DNA of 64,000 nt from DATLNF01 sp963765815 (GTDB lineage: Bacteria > Actinomycetota > Actinomycetes > BP-191): the NCBI GenBank assembly GCA_963765815.1, contig CAVXXT010000003.1, positions 310,001-374,000 on the forward strand, in the 5' to 3' direction. Made by a program: the position numbers and the translations under genes. Below are positions 44,795 through 53,628 of this stretch, piece by piece. Position 1 is the stretch's first letter; every line of letters starts with the position of its first letter. The notes beneath the pieces were generated by a model. It was not told the origin of the DNA and did no database searches. It saw nothing but the letters and a program-made list of their open reading frames with translations.

Positions 44795-45747
44795 CGCGGG
44801 TCCGTGATGACGTCGACGCTCGCGGCGGCCGCTTCGTCCGGGCAGGGCGAGTGCGCGCGCCGCCGCAGCCGCCCTTCCGCGATCGCGACGCCGAGGATGA
44901 CGACCGCGCCACCCACGAAGAGGTTCCAGCCGAGCGGCTCGTCGAGGACGACGACGCCCAGCGCGACGGCGACGAGCGGGATGAGGAACGTGACCATCGA
45001 CGCCGTCGTCGCGCCCACGTCGCGGATCAGGCCGTGGTAGATGATGAACGCCAGCCCGGTGCCGAGCACGCCGAGCGCGAGCATCGACGCGACGACCCGG
45101 CCGCTCAGCGACACCGGCTCCCAGCCGATCAGCGGGGTCACCACACCGAGGATCAGCGTGGCCATCGTCAGCTGACAGGTGGCCAGCACGACCGGCGGCA
45201 GCCCGGCGCCGGACAGGAAGCGGCGCGCGTAGTTGAAGGCGATGCCGTACGACGCCGACGCCCCGAGCGCGGCGAGCTGCCCGCTGACCAGGTTGGCGTC
45301 GTCGGCCCCACGCCACGGCCCGAGCACGACGACGACGCCGGCGAAGCCGAGCAGAAGCCCGGCGATCCGGTGCCGGGTGGCCCGCTCCTCGGGCAGCACC
45401 GCAAGCGCGACGAGCAGCGTCATCAGCGGCGTCGTCGCGTTGTAGACGCCGGACACGCCGCTGGAGACGCGGTCGCCGGCCCAGGAGAAGCCGAGGAAGG
45501 GCACGACGTTCGACACCACCGACATCGCCGCGATGTGCGCCCACAGCCTCGGGCTCGACGGGACCGTCAGCCGACGGGCGAGCAGCAGCACCCACAGCGC
45601 ACCGGCCCCGAGGGCGGACCGGCCGATCGACACCTGCAGCGGCGAGAGGCCCTCGAGCGAGACCTTGATGAACAGGAAGCTGGTGCCCCAGATCCCCCCG
45701 AGGATGCCGAGCCGCACCCACGGGCTGCGCAGCGGGGACACGGGCAC
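44791..45747 (-). CDS. EamA/DMT-family transporter
   Basis: 318 residues with ten predicted helices in two EamA repeats (GGIWGTSFLFIKVSLEGLSP and the second half ending LFVGGAVVILGVAIAEG). DMT exporters move small metabolites; substrate unknown. It sits between hemH (10-base gap) and hemY (4-base overlap) in one operon, so a porphyrin- or precursor-related export role can be asked, but not claimed. Confidence 0.9.
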   Translation of the reverse strand: MPVSPLRSPWVRLGILGGIWGTSFLFIKVSLEGLSPLQVSIGRSALGAGALWVLLLARRLTVPSSPRLWAHIAAMSVVSNVVPFLGFSWAGDRVSSGVSGVYNATTPLMTLLVALAVLPEERATRHRIAGLLLGFAGVVVVLGPWRGADDANLVSGQLAALGASASYGIAFNYARRFLSGAGLPPVVLATCQLTMATLILGVVTPLIGWEPVSLSGRVVASMLALGVLGTGLAFIIYHGLIRDVGATTASMVTFLIPLVAVALGVVVLDEPLGWNLFVGGAVVILGVAIAEGRLRRRAHSPCPDEAAAASVDVITDPR

Positions 45748-45757
45748 GGTGCCGAGC

Positions 45758-46666
45758 CTACGGGAGCGTGGCCGCCCTGCTGACCAGCGCGGCGAGCCCG
45801 GCCATCACCGTCGCGTCGTCGTTGACCGACCGGGTGCGCGCGAAGGGCAGGTGCAGCTCCCCGGCCAGCGCGGCCGCCTCGATGTCGAGGTCGTAGGCCA
45901 CCTCGAGGTGGTCGGCCGTGAAGCCGCACGCGCACACGACGACACCGGCCGAGCCGGCGGCGGCGCGGTCGCGCAGGATCTCCAGGACGTCCGGGCCGAG
46001 CCACGGGTCTGCGGTGCGCCCGGCGCTCTGCCACCCGACGGACCACGAGCGCAGAGCGAGCCGCTCGGCCACCGCGATCGCGGTCTCGCGCAGCTGGTCC
46101 GGATAGGGGTCGCCCATCGCGACGACGCGCTCCGGCACCGAGTGCGCCGTGAACACCACCTCGCCATCCGGGACGTCGACGAGCGCGTCCGCGACCGCGG
46201 CGACGAGGAAGTCGACGTACGCCGGGAGCAGGTGCCACGACGGGATCGTCTCGACCGCCACGCCGTGCAGGTCGCCGGCGGCGGCGGCCTTCGCGGCGTA
46301 CTGGCCGACCGACACCGTCGACCAGTGCGGCGCGAGGACCACGCCGATCGCGCGGTCGATGTCATCGGCCGCGAGCGCCGCGACGCCCTCGTCGATCGAC
46401 GGCGTCGAGTGCTTGGTGCCGAGGACGACGGTGAAGCGGTCCGGCTCGATCTCGTCCAGCGCACCTTGCAGCGCGTCGAGCTGCGCGTCGGTGATCGCGC
46501 GCAGCGGGAAGGTCCCGCCGATCGCGTCGTACCGCAGGGTCAGCGCGTCGAGCTGCTCGGCAGTCGGGGGATGGCCGCGACGGATGTCGGTGTAGTAGGC
46601 CGCGATGTCGTCGCGGTCGCGCGGCGTGCCGTAGGCCATCGCCAGGACGCCGACCCGGTCGGTCAC
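45758..46666 (-). CDS. hemH: Coproporphyrin III ferrochelatase
   Basis: 302 residues. Inserts Fe2+ into coproporphyrin III (CpfC type). Blocks seen: VLAMAYGTPRDRDDIAAYYTDI at the N-terminus, GTKHSTPSIDEG, TAHSVPERV with the catalytic His near 165, and GFTADHLEVAYDLDIE. The GTG at 46664-46666 is chosen because homology begins there; an ATG nine codons later is the alternative. Follows hemE by 13 bases. Confidence 0.93.
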   Translation of the reverse strand: MTDRVGVLAMAYGTPRDRDDIAAYYTDIRRGHPPTAEQLDALTLRYDAIGGTFPLRAITDAQLDALQGALDEIEPDRFTVVLGTKHSTPSIDEGVAALAADDIDRAIGVVLAPHWSTVSVGQYAAKAAAAGDLHGVAVETIPSWHLLPAYVDFLVAAVADALVDVPDGEVVFTAHSVPERVVAMGDPYPDQLRETAIAVAERLALRSWSVGWQSAGRTADPWLGPDVLEILRDRAAAGSAGVVVCACGFTADHLEVAYDLDIEAAALAGELHLPFARTRSVNDDATVMAGLAALVSRAATLP

Positions 46667-46679
46667 GTGGCTCGGGCAG

Positions 46680-47726
46680 TCATCGGGCGGTCTCCTCGTG
46701 CACCAGGTCGACCACTCGACCGAGCACCTCGGGGTCGGTCTCGGGCAGCACGCCGTGGCCGAGGTTGAAGACATGCCCTTCGATCCCAGAGGCACGGTGG
46801 AGCACGTCGCGAGTGCGCGCTTCGACGACGTCCCACGGCGCGAGCAGCACGGCCGGGTCGAGGTTCCCCTGCACCGCAGTGCCCGCGCCGATGCGGCGAG
46901 CGCCCTCGTCGATCGGCAGGTGGAAGTCGACGCCGACGACATCGGCACCCGCGTCGGCCATCAGCCCGAGGATCTCGCCGGTGCCGACGCCGAAGTGGAT
47001 GCGCGGCACGCCGAGGTCAGCGAGCCCGGCGAAGATCTTCCGCGACGCTGGCAGCACGTGCGTCTCGTAGTCGGCCGCGGACAGCGCGCCGGCCCACGAG
47101 TCGAAGAGCTGCAGCGCGCTCGCGCCGGCCGCCACCTGCATCCGCAGGAAGGCGAGCGTCAGGTCGGCCAGCCGGTCGAGCAGCTGCGCCCAGCCGTCGG
47201 GGTCGGCGTACATGAAGGCCTTGGTCCGGCTGTGCGTCTTCGACGGCCCGCCCTCGACCAGATAGCTGGCGAGGGTGAACGGCGCGCCGGCGAAGCCGAT
47301 CAGCGGGACGGTCAGCTCCTTGACCAGCAGCTGCACCGACTCGGTGATGTAGGGCATGTCGACGTCGGGCTCGAGCGGGCGCAGGCGAGCGAGGTCGTCC
47401 GGTCCGCGGAACGGCTGCTCGACGACCGGACCGACGCCCGGCGCGATGTCGAGGCCGACCCCGACTGCGCGCAGCGGCAGCACGATGTCGCTGAACAGGA
47501 TCGCCGCGTCGACGCCGTGCCGGCGCACCGGCTGGAGCGTGATCTCGGTGACCAGATCGGGCCGGGTGCAGCTCTCCAGCATCGAGATGCCTTCGCGCAG
47601 CGCGCGGTACTCCGGCAGTGAGCGGCCGGCCTGGCGCATGAACCACACCGGCGTGTACGGCGTCGGCTCGCGGCGGCACGCGCGCAGGAACGGGCTGTCC
47701 GTGAGGGGGCTGGTCACACGGCGCAT
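46680..47726 (-). CDS. hemE: Uroporphyrinogen III decarboxylase
   Basis: 348 residues. Makes coproporphyrinogen III, the branch point of the heme pathway. Blocks PVWFMRQAGRSLPEYRALR near residue 28, FSDIVLPLRAVG, GFAGAPFTLASYLVEGG, and the C-terminal FNLGHGVLPETDP are complete. First gene of the hemE-hemH-EamA-hemY operon. Confidence 0.96.
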   Translation of the reverse strand: MRRVTSPLTDSPFLRACRREPTPYTPVWFMRQAGRSLPEYRALREGISMLESCTRPDLVTEITLQPVRRHGVDAAILFSDIVLPLRAVGVGLDIAPGVGPVVEQPFRGPDDLARLRPLEPDVDMPYITESVQLLVKELTVPLIGFAGAPFTLASYLVEGGPSKTHSRTKAFMYADPDGWAQLLDRLADLTLAFLRMQVAAGASALQLFDSWAGALSAADYETHVLPASRKIFAGLADLGVPRIHFGVGTGEILGLMADAGADVVGVDFHLPIDEGARRIGAGTAVQGNLDPAVLLAPWDVVEARTRDVLHRASGIEGHVFNLGHGVLPETDPEVLGRVVDLVHEETAR

Positions 47727-47756
47727 CGTCGCACGGCCGCCAACGTGCCGGCCCGG

Positions 47757-48602
47757 TCAGCCGATCCGCAGGACGAAGGCGGTCAGCTGCTCGGCGACGC
47801 CGGCGCCGACGGTCGAGAAGACCGCGTCATAGGCCCCGGGCGGGATGTCGCCGGGGTAGAAGTAGAGCCCGGTGATCGACGTCGTGGAGCCCACGCCGCC
47901 GGTGACCTCGACGCCGGATCCGCCGCCGGCCGAGCCGGTCGCGCAGGTCGTGCCGCGGGTCGCGAGGCAGATGTCGAACCGGTCGGCGACGGAGACGGCG
48001 TACCGCTGCATCGACGCGAGCACCGTCGTCGATCCCGCGCCGACGACCACCGGCCGGCGCATGTCCGACGCAGGGACCAGCGGCGGGAAGGGCGAGGTGA
48101 GCACGGTGCCCGACGAGGACGCGGCCCGGGTCGGCGAGAGCACCGTTGACCGGCGCAGCCCGGGCGCCGGGATCGTGATCTGGGCCGCGCCGTCGGTGAG
48201 CAGGGTCACGCGGTAGCGGCCACGCGGGATGCGCACGGACTCGTTGCCGCCGCCGAAGACGAGCGGTACCGGCGTACCCGACAGCTCGAACCCGCGCACG
48301 ACGACTCCACCGACCACGACGCTGCCGTCGGTCCGCTGCACGACGAAGCCGGCGTAGGAGCCGCGCATCGACGCGCGCATCGCGTGGGACCGATCGAAGC
48401 CGCCGACCTCGAGCGTCGTCGAGGCGCTCAACGTGAGGTCGGCCGACGCACTGCGCGAGCCGCGCAGCACCAGTGCGGGTGGAGCCGCGGCGCTCGCGTC
48501 GGGGATGACGCCGACACCGAGCAGCGCGACCAGCAGGAGTCCCAGCACGCGGCGCACCGCTCCAGACTTCGCCGCGGCGCACGCCGGGCCTGCCGCCGTC
48601 AC
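47757..48602 (-). CDS. Exported protein of unknown function
   Basis: 281 residues with a signal peptide (hydrophobic 19-36, ASA cleavage). The mature part is rich in beta-type segments (for example ALVLRGSRSASADLTLS, GRYRVTLLTDGAAQI, TSITGLYFYPGDIP), suggesting a beta-sandwich, with one Cys pair. No domain recognised. The GTG start is inside the stop of the upstream transporter gene (GTGA). Confidence 0.75.
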   Translation of the reverse strand: MTAAGPACAAAKSGAVRRVLGLLLVALLGVGVIPDASAAAPPALVLRGSRSASADLTLSASTTLEVGGFDRSHAMRASMRGSYAGFVVQRTDGSVVVGGVVVRGFELSGTPVPLVFGGGNESVRIPRGRYRVTLLTDGAAQITIPAPGLRRSTVLSPTRAASSSGTVLTSPFPPLVPASDMRRPVVVGAGSTTVLASMQRYAVSVADRFDICLATRGTTCATGSAGGGSGVEVTGGVGSTTSITGLYFYPGDIPPGAYDAVFSTVGAGVAEQLTAFVLRIG

Positions 48603-49471
48603 GTGACGGCCCCGCTCGCCGCGATCAGCACGACCCCGCCCAAGGCAGTGCCGACGCCGGCGACCTGCCAGCCGGTGAGCCGCTCGCCGAGGAGTCGTCG
48701 GGCGAGCAGCGCGGTCACGACCGGGTACAACGAGGCCAGCACCGCGATCACGGCGAGATCGGCGTCCCCTCCGGAGGCCAGCGCGTAGAGCCCGACGGCC
48801 GCCGTGTCGCAGAGTCCCGTCGCGACGACGGCAGAGGCGTCGGCCCGGCCGAGGCGCACCGGCGTACCCCGGGCCAGCAGCACGACGGCGATGACGACCG
48901 CCGACGTCGCGCGCATCGCGACCAGCAGCAGCAGGGTGCTCGCGCCGGGCTCCAGGGTCGCGCGGTCGACCAGGACGAGAACCGACCCGAAGCCGCACGC
49001 GGCCAGCGCAGCGAGCGCAGTAGCGGTCGCGTTGCCGCGAGGGCCGTCGTCGGGCCGGTCGCCGGCGCGGCGAAGCCGCAGGCCGGACGCGAGCAGCACC
49101 CCGAGGGCGGCCAGCGCCAGCCCCGCGGCTGCCGTCGTGTCGGGCCGCTCCCCACGGACCCACGAGACGACCACCGGCACGCAGACGCCGGTCGCCGCGA
49201 CGGGGGCCACCACGCCCATCGTCCCGACCGCCAGCGCCTGGTAGAAGGCGGTGAGGGCCACGGCACCGGCGGCGCCGGCCGCGACGGCGTACCAGAGGTA
49301 GTCGCCGATCGGGAGGTCGAGCCGGGCGACCGCGATCACGCTCACCGCCACCAGCCCGACCACCTGCATGGCGAGGACGACGACCAGTGCGGGCCGGCGC
49401 CTGGTGAGGACTCCCCCGAGGTAGTCGGCGATCCCCCACAGCAGGCTGCACAGCAGCGCGAAGGCGGCCAT
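48599..49471 (-). CDS. EamA/DMT-family transporter
   Basis: 290 residues with ten hydrophobic helices and two EamA-type repeats (LLWGIADYLGGVLTRRR at the start and LLARRLLGERLTGWQVAG near the end). Substrate unknown. Second DMT gene within 4 kb; not a recent copy of the first, since their sequences differ throughout. Confidence 0.88.
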   Translation of the reverse strand: MAAFALLCSLLWGIADYLGGVLTRRRPALVVVLAMQVVGLVAVSVIAVARLDLPIGDYLWYAVAAGAAGAVALTAFYQALAVGTMGVVAPVAATGVCVPVVVSWVRGERPDTTAAAGLALAALGVLLASGLRLRRAGDRPDDGPRGNATATALAALAACGFGSVLVLVDRATLEPGASTLLLLVAMRATSAVVIAVVLLARGTPVRLGRADASAVVATGLCDTAAVGLYALASGGDADLAVIAVLASLYPVVTALLARRLLGERLTGWQVAGVGTALGGVVLIAASGAVT

Positions 49472-49604
49472 CAGGCCGGTCGGCCGGTCAGCGGGGTCGG
49501 GGCCACTCGGCTCAATCTAGGGCGTCCGGGTCGCGACACGCCGAGGCCGTGCGGGACTGCGCGACTTGGCCCGCGGCAGACCGTCGCGGTCCTACTGTGA
49601 AGCC

Positions 49605-50180
49605 ATGACGGTGGAGCCCGACGAGGCACCCGAGGCCTTTCGGGCCGCGGTTGCCGATCTGCGCGCCGCCGACGTCGACCCGGCCGTCACGATCCGGGAG
49701 ATCCCGGCCCCCGGGCGGCTCGCGCCCTACTCGTTCGCCCTCGCCGCGGAGGTGCTCCACGGGGACGAGGAGCTGGCCAGCGGGCGGTTCGTCGTGCTGC
49801 ACGACCCGGCAGGGCAGGACGCCTGGGACGGCTCGTCGCGCGTGGTCGCCTTCATGTCGGCGGAGGTCGAGGAGGACATCGGCAACGACCCGCTGCTGCC
49901 GGAGGTCGGCTGGGCCTGGCTGCTCGACGCGCTCGAGCTGCGCGGCGCCGCGCACCGGGCCGCGGGGGGCACGGTGACCCGCACCGCCTCGAGTCGCTTC
50001 GGGACGATGGCGGGCGACGAGGACGGCTGCGACGTCGAGCTGCGCTGCTCCTGGACGCCGGCCGACGAGGGCCTCGGCGCGCACCTGGCGGCGTTCTGCG
50101 ACGTGCTCTGCTCGATGGCCGGCCTGCCGCCGGCGCAGCCCGGCGTCGCCCGGCTCCCCCTCGGCCGCGCCCGCGCCTGA
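49605..50180 (+). CDS. DUF3000 family protein
   Basis: 191 residues. Pattern EAFRAAVADLRAADV, FALAAEVLHGDEELASGRFVVLHDP, GWAWLLDALELRGA and LRCSWTPADEGLGAHLAAFCDVL matches the actinobacterial DUF3000 family. Function unknown; in many actinobacteria it lies between hemE and RNase D genes, as here. ATG at 49605 is chosen over a GTG 13 codons earlier. Confidence 0.88.
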   Translation: MTVEPDEAPEAFRAAVADLRAADVDPAVTIREIPAPGRLAPYSFALAAEVLHGDEELASGRFVVLHDPAGQDAWDGSSRVVAFMSAEVEEDIGNDPLLPEVGWAWLLDALELRGAAHRAAGGTVTRTASSRFGTMAGDEDGCDVELRCSWTPADEGLGAHLAAFCDVLCSMAGLPPAQPGVARLPLGRARA

Positions 50181-50195
50181 CGCCTCGGCGTACGG

Positions 50196-51284
50196 CTAGG
50201 ACGTCGCCAGGGCGTGGGAGGTGACCGCGGCCAGGGCTGAGGACTCCCCGCCCGGGGCCATCGGCAGCCGCAGCTGGATGGTCGTGCCCTCACCGGGCTC
50301 GGAGTGGATCTCCAGGGAGCCGCCCACCAGGCGGGACCGCTCGCCCAGCAGGCCGAGCCCCACGTGGCGGCCCTTCACCGAGCGCACGCCGGCCGGGTCG
50401 AAGCCCGCACCCTCGTCACGCACCGACGCGACGACCACGCCGTCGTCGACCACCAGCTCGGCGATCGCGGCGTCGACGTCGGCGTGCTTGACGACGTTGA
50501 GCAGCGCCTCCTGGAAGAAGCGGTAGATCGTCACCGCGGTCACCAGCGGCATCGGGTGCGGGACCGTCGGCCAGCGCACCTCGACGGCGAGCGCGTAGCG
50601 CTGGTTGAGCTCGGAGCGCAGATGGGCGATCGCGCCGGCCAGGTCGCCGTCGCGCAGCGCCGGTGGACGGGTGCGCGCCATCAGGGCGCGGATCTGCTCC
50701 TCCGCCTCCGCGGCCATCTCGCCGGCCATCTGGAGCGACTCACCGTCGACCTGCGCGGCCGACAGGCAGGACCGGGCCAGCGCGAGCGACTGGGCGACGG
50801 TGTCGTGCAGCTCGGCGGCGAGCTGCCCTCGGGCGCCCTCCTCGGCAGCGACGAGACCGCTGAGCAGCTCGAACATGCCGGCCGACGTGGTCTCCGCCGT
50901 ACGCCGATGCCGGTCGGCGACCTCGTCGGCGACGCGAGCCCGCAGCGTGAGCGCCTCGATGGTTCGGGCCAGCTCGGCCAGCTCCACCGCGGCGATCGTG
51001 CCGGGAGCCGCCAGCTCGACCGGCGGGTCGCCGGGCCCGCGCAGGGGCACGGCGCGCAGCGCCCGCAGCCGCTGGGCGAACTGGTGTCCCATCGCTGCCG
51101 CCGCCGCGGCGCAGCCGAGGCTCACCGCGCCGCCGATCGCGACGGCCGCGATGACGGTGCCTGTTGAGTCGGACCGACCGAGGACGAGGATCAGCACAGC
51201 GACGTCGGAGGCGACCAGCGTCGCCGCCAGAACAGCCCCGCCGGTGATGACAGCCATCGGCAGACCGGGGTGGCGGGCGCTCAC
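50196..51284 (-). CDS. NarL-type sensor histidine kinase
   Basis: 362 residues. Two transmembrane helices near the N-terminus (about 10-68), a HAMP-like linker, then HisKA_3 dimerisation with phospho-acceptor His in AAELHDTVAQSL near residue 160, and an HATPase_c domain with FFQEALLNVVKHA (N box) and DEGAGFDP (G1 box). Pairs with the divergent response regulator. GTG (51282-51284) overlaps the stop of the upstream membrane-GAF gene. Confidence 0.9.
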   Translation of the reverse strand: MSARHPGLPMAVITGGAVLAATLVASDVAVLILVLGRSDSTGTVIAAVAIGGAVSLGCAAAAAAMGHQFAQRLRALRAVPLRGPGDPPVELAAPGTIAAVELAELARTIEALTLRARVADEVADRHRRTAETTSAGMFELLSGLVAAEEGARGQLAAELHDTVAQSLALARSCLSAAQVDGESLQMAGEMAAEAEEQIRALMARTRPPALRDGDLAGAIAHLRSELNQRYALAVEVRWPTVPHPMPLVTAVTIYRFFQEALLNVVKHADVDAAIAELVVDDGVVVASVRDEGAGFDPAGVRSVKGRHVGLGLLGERSRLVGGSLEIHSEPGEGTTIQLRLPMAPGGESSALAAVTSHALATS

Positions 51285-52738
51285 TCGAGTCCTGTGAGGA
51301 CCCCGGTGGTCGTCCATTCGGTGCCGCCGCGGCTCGGCTCGGCGATCCGGGTTCCGGTGGTCACGTCAGCCGCAGAGCCGATCGGCGAGACGTCGAGCGT
51401 CGGGTCGGCGGCGAGGACGATCGCGCCCAGCAGCGAGGCGACCGCGCGCTCGACCGCGTGCAGCTCCTCGACGATGTTGGTGACGTCGTCGGCCCCGGCC
51501 GGCCCCGTAGCCAGGCGGGCGAGGCGACCGGCGGACTCGCGCAGCACGACCAGGCTCGGCGCAGTGTGCGCGCCGAGGTCGCCGAGGGCACGAGCGGACT
51601 GGCCCGCGGCGTCGACCCGGTCGAGTGCGGCGTCACGCTCGGCGGCCAGGTCGGCGACGGAGAGCCAGGCCTCGGCCTGTCCGACCAGCACCTCGGCGAG
51701 GCGGGCCTCGCGGCGGCTGAAGACTGCCGCCCCGGCCGGGCGGCGGGCGTGCAGGACGGCCATCGGGCGGTCTGGATCCCCGAGGACGGCGGCGCAGTAG
51801 GGGCGCCGGTCCTCGACGCCGGTGGACACGCCACGGTCGCCGAGCGCTCGGATCACCCAAGGCGCGGACAGCGCGGAGGAGGAGACCCGCTCGCTCGCGG
51901 TGACGCCGTACTCGTCGCCCCGGTAGTGGACGATCCCGTCGGCGCCGACCTGCAGCAGCTCGACATCAGCGCCGCCGAAGAGGCGGGCGGCAGCGGTGAG
52001 CACGACCCGCGCGGACGCGTCGATGCTCTGCCCGGTCGCCCGCTCCTGACCTTGGGCGAGCTCGGCGAAGAGGCGGGCCTCGGCGGCGCGTCGGGTGAGC
52101 TGGTCGTAGGAGAACCAGAGCAGGAACATCGGCGCGAGCAGGCCGAGCAGCCCGATCGGCGCGTGCAGCGACAGCCACGCGGCGAGCAGGCCGACCGAGG
52201 TGTTGCCCGAGGTGTGCAGCGCGGACATAGGGGCGGAGCCGAGGAGCAGCTCGCGCGGGCGGCGCTCGGACGTGAACGCGACGGCCGCGGCGACGAGCAT
52301 GTGGTTGATCAGCCAGAACAGCGCCATGCCGAGCGCCCCGCCGACGACGCCGCCGCCGACGGCGGAGCCGACCGCTACCGCGGCCGCGCAGGCGCAGGCG
52401 AACTGGGCGACGTTGAAGCCCACCTTGAGACGCGGCTGCCGGCGCACGACCTGGGCGAGCAGCACGCCGACGACGACCGCGACGACTATCCAGGAGCCCG
52501 AGGCGAGCGCCAGGGCGGCGCCGATCGCGCTGTCCGTACAGGAGAAGGAGTAGCGCTGGCGGCCGAACGAGAGGTGGACGACGGCGAGCTCGCTGGCCAA
52601 CACCGTGGCCGCCAGGACCGGGATCGCCCACCAGGTCGGGTGGCCCCAGCCGGCGGAGACCCCGACGCCGACCCCGATGGCGAGCGCGACGGAGCCCAGC
52701 GCCACCACACGGCGCGACGGGCTCACTCGCTGGCTCAC
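51281..52738 (-). CDS. Membrane sensor-like protein with GAF-type domain, no kinase
   Basis: 485 residues. Eight or so transmembrane helices span residues 15-245, like a MASE-type input domain. They are followed by a GAF-like segment (TGQSIDASARVVLTAAARLFGGADVELLQ to about 390) and a C-terminal helical part resembling a dimerisation helix. No HATPase or phospho-acceptor His is visible. The GTG start has GGGAG 8 bases upstream. Translated with the histidine kinase (GTGA overlap), so it is probably a co-sensor feeding that kinase. Confidence 0.78.
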   Translation of the reverse strand: MSQRVSPSRRVVALGSVALAIGVGVGVSAGWGHPTWWAIPVLAATVLASELAVVHLSFGRQRYSFSCTDSAIGAALALASGSWIVVAVVVGVLLAQVVRRQPRLKVGFNVAQFACACAAAVAVGSAVGGGVVGGALGMALFWLINHMLVAAAVAFTSERRPRELLLGSAPMSALHTSGNTSVGLLAAWLSLHAPIGLLGLLAPMFLLWFSYDQLTRRAAEARLFAELAQGQERATGQSIDASARVVLTAAARLFGGADVELLQVGADGIVHYRGDEYGVTASERVSSSALSAPWVIRALGDRGVSTGVEDRRPYCAAVLGDPDRPMAVLHARRPAGAAVFSRREARLAEVLVGQAEAWLSVADLAAERDAALDRVDAAGQSARALGDLGAHTAPSLVVLRESAGRLARLATGPAGADDVTNIVEELHAVERAVASLLGAIVLAADPTLDVSPIGSAADVTTGTRIAEPSRGGTEWTTTGVLTGLE

Positions 52739-52761
52739 TGCCGACTCCCGTCCAGACGGGG

Positions 52762-52903
52762 TTTCCGGGTGTTCCCTGGTCTCATCGGCAGATCGGAGGG
52801 TGAACTTTCGCCCCGGGATGCAATCCGGCGTTGGGCCGGATGGTCGAAACAAAATCGCTACAGGAGCAGGCCATCCGCGCCGAAACCCTGGGGAACACGG
52901 AAC
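52762..52903. promoter_or_regulatory. Divergent promoter region with two mirrored GGGAACAC sites
   Basis: The 218-base gap between the membrane-GAF gene and the response regulator gene holds GGGAACACCCGGAAAC (minus strand, 52777-52762) and GGGAACACGGAAC (plus strand, about 52890-52902). They lie in opposite orientation near each end. They look like binding sites for the NarL-type regulator or another factor. Confidence 0.4.
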
Positions 52904-52956
52904 CGCCGTGAGCGCCACCTGATCCTGGCGACGCGGCGCGGAGGACGGAGATCCCT

Positions 52957-53625
52957 GTGACTACCGCGACCGACTCGCTCGGCCCCGGCGCCCAGACCGG
53001 CTTCACCGCCATGGTCGTCGACGACCACCCGCTGGTGCGTGAGTCCATGGTCTCCCGGCTGCGCGCCATGGGCGCCGGCGACATCATCGAGGCGGCGAGC
53101 ATCGCCGAGGCGAGGGCCCGGGCCGCCAGCGGCGTACGCGACGTCTGCGTGCTCGACCTCGGCCTGCCCGACGGCTCCGGCCTCGAGCTGTTGGCCGACC
53201 TGCGGGCCGCCGGGTGGACCCGCCTGATCGTGCTCTCCGCGGCCGACGACCCCTACTCCGTGCGCTCGGCGTTCGTCGCCGGGGCGCAGGGCTACCTGCT
53301 CAAGTCCGCGTCACCCCACGTGGTCGTCGACGGCGTGCGCCGGGTCCTCGACGGCGGGGTGTACGCCGACCCGTCCGTCGCCTCGCTGCTGGCCCAGGGC
53401 CTGCGCACCGGCTCGGCCGGCGACGGAGTGAACGAGCTGTCCGGCCGTGAGGTCGAGGTGCTCCAGCTGGTGGCCGACGGCCAGTCCAACAAGCAGGTCG
53501 GGGAGCTGCTCGGCCTCTCGGCGCTCACCGTCAAGAGCCACCTCGCGCGGATCGCCCGCAAGCTCGGCACCGGCGATCGCGCCGAGATGGTCGCGCTCGC
53601 GATGCGGGCCGGCGTCATCCGCTGA
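52957..53625 (+). CDS. NarL/FixJ-type response regulator
   Basis: 222 residues. Receiver domain with acidic pocket VVDDHP near residue 22, phospho-acceptor Asp in VLDLGLPDGSGLE near 68, and Lys in LLKSAS near 116. C-terminal LuxR-type HTH: LSGREVEVLQLVADGQSNKQVGELLGLSALTVKSHL. Binds DNA when phosphorylated by the divergent kinase. GTG start with GGAG upstream. Confidence 0.93.
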   Translation: MTTATDSLGPGAQTGFTAMVVDDHPLVRESMVSRLRAMGAGDIIEAASIAEARARAASGVRDVCVLDLGLPDGSGLELLADLRAAGWTRLIVLSAADDPYSVRSAFVAGAQGYLLKSASPHVVVDGVRRVLDGGVYADPSVASLLAQGLRTGSAGDGVNELSGREVEVLQLVADGQSNKQVGELLGLSALTVKSHLARIARKLGTGDRAEMVALAMRAGVIR

Positions 53626-53628
53626 CCG

